A stretch of DNA of 6,415 bases from Chloroflexota bacterium (GTDB taxonomy: Bacteria > Chloroflexota > Limnocylindria > Limnocylindrales > CSP1-4). The stretch spans positions 1 to 6,415 of the forward strand of contig SCTE01000227.1 in NCBI GenBank assembly GCA_004298915.1, written 5' to 3'. The first letter of the stretch is position 1. Each line of letters begins with the position of its first letter. The notes beneath the pieces are model-generated. The model saw nothing but the letters and a program-made list of their open reading frames with translations. It was not told the origin of the DNA and searched no databases. The position numbers were made by a program, and so were the translations under genes. Of the stretch, positions 1-6,415 are shown piece by piece.

Positions 1-2
1 GA

Positions 3-920
3 ACCAACGGCATCGGCTGCAGCAAGCCCACCGGGACGAACCTGGCGCCCTTCTTCATGAGCGAAACGAGTGGCGACGCGCGGTCGTTCCTCGCGGGTGG
101 CGGCTCGGGAGAGCCTGCCGCTCTGGTGCTCATCGGCCATGCGGGCGATGCACGGCAATGGCAATGCACCACCTCGACCCGCGCCGAATGCGCAAACGCA
201 TTCGTCGTCGACCGGATCGCCTGGGCTGAGGGCAAGGACATTCCAACGGCCGTTCCGCCGACCGGCGACCAGTACTCGGGCCGGACGATCACGCCCCGGA
301 TGACGCTCACGCAGGTCGCGGCCGCGCTCGGGCTCGGCGACGACCTGCTCACCGCCGCGGCGTTCCGGGCCGGCGACATCGCCACGATCGACCCGCGCTG
401 GAACCTCGTCGGCGACAACGTCGTGTGGCTCGTCCGATCGCTCGGGCAGCCCGCCGCGGCGAACGCCGACGGGACCAGCCCCGAGATGGTCTGGCTCCTC
501 GACGACGCCACCGGGACGATCATCGACAGTCACGGCCTCCAGCTCGATGCCGGCTTCCAACCTGCCCGGTTGTGGCCGATGGCCACGGTCCATGGGCTCG
601 AGTGTTGTGCGGGCGGGACCCTTGCCTTCTACCGGGTCGAGTCCAGCGACGGCATGGCGGTCTTCGAGGGCCTCGTGTCCGGCGGTTCATCGGGCGACCA
701 GGATGTCACGACGTTCGGTGGTGGCTACGGCTCACGACCGCTCATCCTGCCCGCCGGTGACTACTCGATCACCGTCTGGCTGGCGAGCTACGACGGTGGC
801 GTGGCGGGCGCCCGGCGCGACGAGTGCTCAACGCGACTCACCCTCGCGCCGCTGAGCGACGTCAGGTTCAACGCCGATTTCGCGCCCAGCCAGGCGTGCA
901 CGTTCGTGCCCGTTCCGTAG
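3..920 (+). CDS. Probable exported cysteine-containing protein of unknown function (5' end missing)
   Basis: The frame is open from the first bases of the window and ends at TAG 918-920, so 305 C-terminal residues are visible and the start lies upstream. The ATG at 57 has no ribosome binding site, and protein-like sequence continues before it, so I treat it as internal. No catalytic motif is recognisable. The visible part begins with a Gly/Ser-rich stretch, then a segment with two cysteines eight residues apart (C55, C63) followed by FVVDRIAW (67-74). A later half carries Cys-Cys (201-202), the beta-strand motif LPAGDYSITVW (249-259), and cysteines at 275 and 299. The many paired cysteines and absence of membrane segments suggest a secreted or lipid-anchored beta-sandwich protein. 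I recall similar cysteine-patterned putative lipoproteins in Chloroflexota, but cannot confirm the family. The signal peptide or lipobox would lie upstream of the window. Confidence 0.75.
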   Translation, partial: TNGIGCSKPTGTNLAPFFMSETSGDARSFLAGGGSGEPAALVLIGHAGDARQWQCTTSTRAECANAFVVDRIAWAEGKDIPTAVPPTGDQYSGRTITPRMTLTQVAAALGLGDDLLTAAAFRAGDIATIDPRWNLVGDNVVWLVRSLGQPAAANADGTSPEMVWLLDDATGTIIDSHGLQLDAGFQPARLWPMATVHGLECCAGGTLAFYRVESSDGMAVFEGLVSGGSSGDQDVTTFGGGYGSRPLILPAGDYSITVWLASYDGGVAGARRDECSTRLTLAPLSDVRFNADFAPSQACTFVPVP

Positions 921-986
921 GGCCGACCCGGTCCATCTCTCCCGTTCGCGTCAGGCAGCGGGCCGCGCCAATCCTCGAGCCGCACC

Positions 987-992
987 TAGAAT
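987..992 (+). promoter_or_regulatory. Possible -10 box for the uvrA-like gene
   Basis: TAGAAT matches the sigma-70 consensus TATAAT at five of six positions and sits in otherwise GC-rich DNA. The 5' leader to the ATG at 1068 would be about 70 bases. No -35 hexamer is visible 16-18 bases upstream, where the sequence is GC-rich, so this is only a candidate. Confidence 0.3.
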
Positions 993-1057
993 GCGATTCG
1001 TGGTGCCACGCCGTCCGAGTTGACGAACCCTGCTCGGCCCGATCCAGCCACGACTCC

Positions 1058-1062
1058 AGGAG
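1058..1062 (+). promoter_or_regulatory. Ribosome binding site that decides the uvrA-like start
   Basis: AGGAG lies five bases before the ATG at 1068. The in-frame TTG at 1020 would give 16 more residues but has no such site in front of it, and those extra residues are Pro/Ala-rich and do not resemble the family. Confidence 0.7.
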
Positions 1063-1067
1063 CCCGC

Positions 1068-3443
<2,376 letters not shown>

Positions 3444-3448
3444 ACGCG

Positions 3449-3472
3449 GGCGCGGCGCGGGGCGCGGCGCGG
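3449..3472. repeat. GC-only tandem duplication, 12-base unit x2
   Basis: The unit GGCGCGGCGCGG occurs twice, exactly and back to back, starting six bases after the uvrA-like stop codon. It consists of G and C only and is itself built from GGCGC-type steps, so replication slippage is the simplest origin. Confidence 0.75.
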
Positions 3473-3481
3473 GGCGTTGGG

Positions 3482-3519
3482 CGTGGCGTGGGACGTGGCG
3501 CGTGGCGTGGGACGTGGCG
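3482..3519. repeat. Exact tandem duplication, 19-base unit x2
   Basis: The 19-base unit CGTGGCGTGGGACGTGGCG is present at 3482-3500 and again at 3501-3519 without a mismatch. It is internally repetitive (CGTGG steps) and follows closely on the 12-base duplication. Two copies without a spacer exclude a CRISPR array. The number of units could vary between strains. Confidence 0.8.
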
Positions 3520-3763
3520 CGGACCGAGCGAGCGGCGCGGCGCCCGGCTACGCAGCTGACCGCGGCGTGGTTCTTGCCACCTTCCCATCACCCGGGAGCA
3601 AGTCGGTGATTTCGTGACAAGTCGGCCATGGGGCGGGCAGATGTCATGGATCTGGTTTGCGACCGAGCGTGCGACGTCGTCTCGGTGCCGGCAGTCCGGG
3701 ACGAGCTCCCGCCTGTGTAGAAATTGTCAAGAAGTCGGGAGCGCCTAGGGCCCAGGCTCAGGA

Positions 3764-3784
3764 CCGGGCAGATCGCGTGCCCGG
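3764..3784 (-). terminator. Possible terminator hairpin after the HAD phosphatase gene
   Basis: A perfect seven-base stem, CCGGGCA (3764-3770) with TGCCCGG (3778-3784), encloses a seven-base loop. It lies about 30 bases beyond the stop codon of the minus-strand HAD gene. No T-tract follows on that strand, so it is not a textbook intrinsic terminator. It may slow transcription or protect the 3' end of the message. Confidence 0.35.
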
Positions 3785-3813
3785 CACATCGTCAACGGAC
3801 CGGTCCCGCAGGG

Positions 3814-4494
3814 TCAGGACCCGTCGAGGATTTCCCAGCCACGCTCGATTGCAACGCGACGGAGGATCGGGTCGGGTGCCACGGCGATTGGGCGCAGAGC
3901 CAGCTCGAGAAGCGGTATGTCCGCGGCCGTATCGCCGAACGCCGCGAGTACCGGCGCGCCCGCCGCTTGCGCCCTGATGGCGGCAGCCTTCTGCCCACCG
4001 GCCTGGACATCATCCGCCAGGCTGCCGGTGGCCACGCCATCGCGTATCCCGAGCGGGGTCCCGAGGGCGAGATCGGCACCCACGCGAGCGGCGAACGCAT
4101 CGACGATGGGCTGGTAGGCCCCCGACGCCAGGATCAGCTGAACCCCCGGCTCCCGGCCCCGCGCGTCGCGGGATGCCCCGGCCAGGGCATCGATGGCGGG
4201 TTGGCGACGGGCCGGCCAGAGATGCTGGTCCACGACCCATTCGCCCATGGCCGTGAGATCCATGGTCGGAACGCCGCGCAGCAGCCTGGCGTGGTTGCGC
4301 AGCCAACGGGCGCGAAAGAGCTCCCGGTCGAACAGGCCGGTCCTGGCCAGGCCGATGAGCGGCAGCTGCGTCAGGACGAACCGGCGGGCTGCGCTTGACG
4401 GGTGATGGGCGAGGATCCACGCGTGGACACCACGCCAGGTCTCCGCGGTGGACAGCGTCCCGTCCATGTCACTTGCAATGATCGGCGTCGGCAC
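3814..4494 (-). CDS. HAD-superfamily phosphatase (subfamily IB-like)
   Basis: The 226-residue product carries all four HAD motifs in order. Motif I is DMDGT with nucleophile Asp9 and general acid/base Asp11. Motif II is Ser124 in LILASGAY, motif III is Lys169 in GGQKAAAI, and motif IV is GDTAAD with Asp188 and Asp192. The roughly 90 mostly helical residues after motif I suit a C1-type cap, as in SerB-like enzymes. It should be a soluble Mg2+-dependent phosphomonoesterase using an aspartyl-phosphate intermediate; the substrate cannot be read from sequence. I place the start at GTG 4494 because family members usually begin a few residues before motif I. In-frame GTGs at 4521 and 4539 would add 9 or 15 residues. 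None of the three has a good ribosome binding site. The gene is divergent from the amidohydrolase gene and convergent with the uvrA-like gene. Confidence 0.87.
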   Translation of the reverse strand: MPTPIIASDMDGTLSTAETWRGVHAWILAHHPSSAARRFVLTQLPLIGLARTGLFDRELFRARWLRNHARLLRGVPTMDLTAMGEWVVDQHLWPARRQPAIDALAGASRDARGREPGVQLILASGAYQPIVDAFAARVGADLALGTPLGIRDGVATGSLADDVQAGGQKAAAIRAQAAGAPVLAAFGDTAADIPLLELALRPIAVAPDPILRRVAIERGWEILDGS

Positions 4495-4571
4495 GACCCG
4501 AGTATGGTCCGCCGTCCCCACCTGCGCGCGGACGGGCACCCTCGGCCACCGGGACCGAGTACCGTTTCCCC
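4495..4571. promoter_or_regulatory. Divergent promoter region between HAD and amidohydrolase genes
   Basis: The start regions of two divergent genes are only 77 bases apart, so both promoters must lie here or inside the genes. For the plus-strand gene, TACCGT (4560-4565, a TAnnnT match) lies six bases before the ATG. That spacing would suit a leaderless message, and no Shine-Dalgarno site precedes that ATG. An inverted repeat CTCGG/CCGAG (4541-4545 and 4555-4559) could bind a regulator. No -35 box is convincing. If the HAD gene starts at 4539, the gap shrinks to 32 bases. Confidence 0.35.
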
Positions 4572-5774
4572 ATGAAGCGGATGCTGTTTCGGGGTGGGTC
4601 GGTCTTCGACGGGACGGGCGCGGCGCCGGCGCTCGCGGATGTCGTGGTCGAGGACGATCGGATCGTGGACGTCGGGACGGGCCTGGACGGCGACGAAGCG
4701 ATCGATGCGACCGGGAGAACCGTCCTCCCCGGATTCTTCGATTGCCACGTCCACGTCCTGCTGGACACGATCGATGTCTGGAAGCTCGTCAACCGCCCGT
4801 TCAGCTACAACTTCTACGTTGCCGAGCGCAACCTGCGGAGGACGCTCGATGCCGGGATCACCTCGATTCCGGACGCCGGCGGCGCCGACCTCGGGATGAA
4901 GCAGGCCGTGGAGGACGGATTGATCGCCGGCCCGCGGATGCAGATCAGCCTCACGATGCTCAGCCAGACCGGCGGCCACGGCGACGACTGGCTGCCGTCG
5001 GGCGTCAGCGTGCCGATGCTCAAGGAGCATCCCGGGATCCCGACGAATATCGTCGATGGCCCGGACGAGATGCGACGCAAGGTCCGCGAGCTCCATCGGA
5101 TGGGCGCGGACGTGGTCAAGGTGGCGACCTCGGGCGGTGTCCTCTCACCGCGGGACAACCCGGCCCACGCCCATTTCCGGCCCGCCGAGCTCGATGTCCT
5201 GGTCGAGGAGGCAACGGCTGCCGGCATGTTCGTGATGGCCCACGCCCAGGCGGCGGACGGGATCAAGAACGCGGTCCGGGCCGGGATCCGTTCGATCGAG
5301 CACGGCATCTTCCTCGACGATGAGGGGATCGAGCTGATGCAGGCGCGCGGGACCTGGCTTGTGCCCACGCTCGTGGCGCCTCACGGTGTGCTCGAGGCCG
5401 CGGCGGCCGGCGCCGCGATCCCCGAATCCATCCTCGACAAGGCGCGCTCGGTCATCGATCGCCACACGGAAGCGGTTCGACACGCCATCGAGGCCGGCGT
5501 CCGCGTCGCGATGGGCACCGATTCCGGCGTGACGCCTCACGGCAACAACCTGCGGGAGCTCGATCTCATGCACGAGCTCGGGATGGCGCCGGGCGCAGTA
5601 CTCGAAGCGACGACGCGGAGCGCCGCCGAACTGCTCGGCGTCGCGGATCAGCGCGGCACCATCGAGCTCGGCAAGCTCGCCGACCTCGTCATCGTCGACG
5701 GCGATCCCTACGACTTCGCCACGCTCCGCGAGCGGATCAGTGCCGTCTACCTCGGGGGCCGCCGGGTCGCCTGA
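4572..5774 (+). CDS. Metal-dependent amidohydrolase, Xaa-Pro dipeptidase-like
   Basis: The 400-residue product has the amidohydrolase layout: a small N-terminal beta domain (1-50), a TIM-barrel core, and return of the beta domain at the C-terminus (GKLADLVIVDGDP, 367-379). Metal-site residues are visible: His59 and His61 in DCHVH, Lys183 in VVKVATSGG (probably the carboxylated bridging lysine), His224 in MAHA, His244 in IEHG and catalytic Asp317 in GTDSG. With the GGHGD motif (134-138), this matches the prolidase-like group that includes the Caulobacter Xaa-Arg/Lys/Pro dipeptidases, or closely related imidazolonepropionase-like proteins. It probably hydrolyses an amide bond in a dipeptide or cyclic amide, with two divalent metals. 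No signal peptide is seen, so it should be cytoplasmic. ATG 4572 is chosen because the family begins just before the VFDGTG motif. The 3' end overlaps the convergent methyltransferase gene by 28 bases. Confidence 0.9.
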   Translation: MKRMLFRGGSVFDGTGAAPALADVVVEDDRIVDVGTGLDGDEAIDATGRTVLPGFFDCHVHVLLDTIDVWKLVNRPFSYNFYVAERNLRRTLDAGITSIPDAGGADLGMKQAVEDGLIAGPRMQISLTMLSQTGGHGDDWLPSGVSVPMLKEHPGIPTNIVDGPDEMRRKVRELHRMGADVVKVATSGGVLSPRDNPAHAHFRPAELDVLVEEATAAGMFVMAHAQAADGIKNAVRAGIRSIEHGIFLDDEGIELMQARGTWLVPTLVAPHGVLEAAAAGAAIPESILDKARSVIDRHTEAVRHAIEAGVRVAMGTDSGVTPHGNNLRELDLMHELGMAPGAVLEATTRSAAELLGVADQRGTIELGKLADLVIVDGDPYDFATLRERISAVYLGGRRVA

Positions 5775-6415
5775 GTCGATTCCGACTTCGAATCGAGCGT
5801 ATCGGCCAGGTAACGATCGTGAAATGCCGCCGGGTCACCGTGCGGTGTTGCGGCATCATCATCGATGAGCCCGACGATACCTTCTGCGGGATCGCTACCT
5901 GGCATGTCCCCGCATCCCCTCGTCGCCACCACCGAGAATGACAGCGGAACCCGCCCGCGTTCCTCGGGCCGGACGTCCAGGTGTCCCGACCACCAATCGA
6001 CGGGGTGCTCAGTAACGCGCTCCAGTTTCAGTCCGGCGCCCAGGAGGGCGGTCACGATCTCGCCGAGGGTCCACGCGCGGGCGAACTTCCATGACTGCTC
6101 GTCCTCGGGGATCGACAGCCGGTCGATGTACTCGGGCGCCCAGCCCTTCGAGGCCTCGGTGCCGCCGAAGTAGTCGTAGTCGGTCGCCATCCAGCGGCCG
6201 TCCTCGTCGGCATCGAACAACCACTCGGCCGGGTGACCGTCGAAGATCACCAGTCGCCCGGTCGGGGACAGGAGCCGCCGCAGGACGGCGGCCCAGGCAT
6301 CGAGGTCCTGGAGCCAGATGATCGCGCCACGGCCGGTGTACACGAGGTCGGCGGTGCCATCGAGGTCATGGGGCGTATCGAGGACATCGGCCTCGATCCA
6401 GCGTGCCGGGGCGCC
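5747..6415 (-). CDS. Class I SAM-dependent methyltransferase (5' end missing)
   Basis: The frame is open at the right edge, so 222 C-terminal residues are visible and the glycine-rich SAM-binding motif I lies outside the window. Visible parts are WIEADVLD (6-13), which suits the strand after the second motif, then ADLVYTGRGAIIWLQDLD (22-39) and LLSPTGRLVIFDGHP (about 48-62), typical of strands 4 and 5 in type-11-like methyltransferases. TLGEIVTALLGAGLKLE follows, and the final strand FSVVATR ends near residue 166. It should transfer a methyl group to a small molecule; the aromatic residues after strand 5 (WMATDYDYF) may line the substrate site. The acceptor is unknown. Relatives usually stop soon after the last strand, but here 56 more residues follow, of different character and overlapping the amidohydrolase gene. 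The valine codon GTG at 6343 is internal rather than the start. Confidence 0.85.
   Translation of the reverse strand, partial: GAPARWIEADVLDTPHDLDGTADLVYTGRGAIIWLQDLDAWAAVLRRLLSPTGRLVIFDGHPAEWLFDADEDGRWMATDYDYFGGTEASKGWAPEYIDRLSIPEDEQSWKFARAWTLGEIVTALLGAGLKLERVTEHPVDWWSGHLDVRPEERGRVPLSFSVVATRGCGDMPGSDPAEGIVGLIDDDAATPHGDPAAFHDRYLADTLDSKSESTQATRRPPR
5776..5796 (+). terminator. Possible terminator hairpin right after the amidohydrolase gene
   Basis: A perfect seven-base inverted repeat, TCGATTC (5776-5782) and GAATCGA (5790-5796), with a seven-base loop starts two bases after the amidohydrolase stop codon. The stem has modest GC content and no T-tract follows, so termination is only a possibility. 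The same bases are read as codons of the methyltransferase tail on the other strand. Confidence 0.35.
5825..5855. other. Inverted repeat / stem-loop at the convergent junction
   Basis: TGCCGC (5825-5830) pairs with GCGGCA (5850-5855). Inside it CACC (5836-5839) pairs with GGTG (5844-5847) around a GTGC loop, giving a two-part hairpin with an uneven internal bulge. It sits about 50 bases past the amidohydrolase stop, within the methyltransferase C-terminal tail. It could act as a terminator for either direction. Confidence 0.3.

Larger units (their letters stand above)
921..1067. other. Intergenic spacer upstream of the uvrA-like gene
   Basis: This 147-base gap separates two genes on the same strand. 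It contains a -10-like hexamer (987-992) and a Shine-Dalgarno site (1058-1062). I see no hairpin followed by a T-tract for the upstream gene, and no small RNA or riboswitch-like structure. Confidence 0.5.
3444..3813. other. Gene-free region between the uvrA-like and HAD genes
   Basis: I find no credible gene in these 370 bases. The first part (to about 3540) is extremely GC-rich and carries two tandem duplications. The second part has mixed composition. It includes CAAGTCGG twice (3599-3606 and 3618-3625), an inverted repeat ACCGAG/CTCGGT (3662-3667 and 3681-3686), a relatively AT-rich patch near 3717-3732, a possible terminator hairpin (3764-3784) and the 10-base palindrome GGACCGGTCC (3797-3806). 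The two flanking genes converge here, so it should contain the 3' ends of both transcripts. Confidence 0.6.

Noticed and set aside
57..59. ATG as the start of the first gene
   Set aside because: No ribosome binding site precedes it, and the frame stays open with protein-like sequence to the window edge, so it is internal to a truncated gene.
1020..1025. TTGACG as a -35 box, or TTG 1020 as the uvrA-like start
   Set aside because: No -10 box lies 16-18 bases downstream for a promoter, and the TTG lacks a Shine-Dalgarno site while ATG 1068 has AGGAG at the right distance.
3449..3519. CRISPR array
   Set aside because: Only two copies of each unit, of different lengths, directly adjacent without spacers, and no cas genes nearby.
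3725..3730. Perfect TTGACA -35 hexamer on the minus strand
   Set aside because: No matching -10 box follows at suitable spacing, and transcription would run into gene-free DNA and then antisense to the uvrA-like gene.
3724..4398. Plus-strand frame across the HAD phosphatase
   Set aside because: The minus strand carries four ordered HAD motifs; the plus-strand product has no motif and is antisense shadow.
4448..5323. 291-codon plus-strand frame overlapping the amidohydrolase in another frame
   Set aside because: Arg/Gly/Pro-rich shadow of the amidohydrolase, whose frame has all metal ligands.

Overview
The window is very GC-rich. Its codons end mostly in C or G, it shows GTG start candidates, and the genes are packed closely in both orientations. 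The protein styles (a cysteine-patterned exported protein, a short UvrA paralogue, amidohydrolases) remind me of uncultured Chloroflexota of the Limnocylindria type. An actinobacterium is the main alternative. This assignment rests on memory of similar proteins, and there is no rRNA or other marker gene here to confirm it.

Layout. Bases 3-920 (+) hold the 3' part of a gene for a probably exported, cysteine-containing protein of unknown function. After a 147-base gap with a possible -10 box and a clear Shine-Dalgarno site comes a complete uvrA-like gene (1068-3443, +). It encodes a duplicated ABC ATPase of the short UvrA2/DrrC type, which lacks the UvrB-binding domain. Bases 3444-3813 hold no gene. 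They carry two GC-rich tandem repeats and several short inverted repeats, one of which is a candidate terminator. A HAD-superfamily phosphatase gene (3814-4494, -) is transcribed divergently from an amidohydrolase gene (4572-5774, +) across a 77-base gap. The window ends in the 3' part of a SAM-dependent methyltransferase gene (5747-6415, -), which overlaps the amidohydrolase tail to tail by 28 bases.

How the genes relate. There is no obvious operon: orientations are +, +, -, +, -, and each gene seems to be its own transcription unit. The UvrA-like protein probably acts in DNA-damage or DNA-binding-drug tolerance. The HAD enzyme, amidohydrolase and methyltransferase look like separate small-molecule enzymes with unidentified substrates. 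I see no mobile element, phage gene, CRISPR array, tRNA or rRNA, and no convincing multi-gene novel system. The points most worth checking are an altered residue in the second histidine switch of the UvrA-like protein, a 56-residue tail on the methyltransferase that crosses hairpin-rich convergent DNA, the GC-rich tandem repeats, and the unassigned exported protein.
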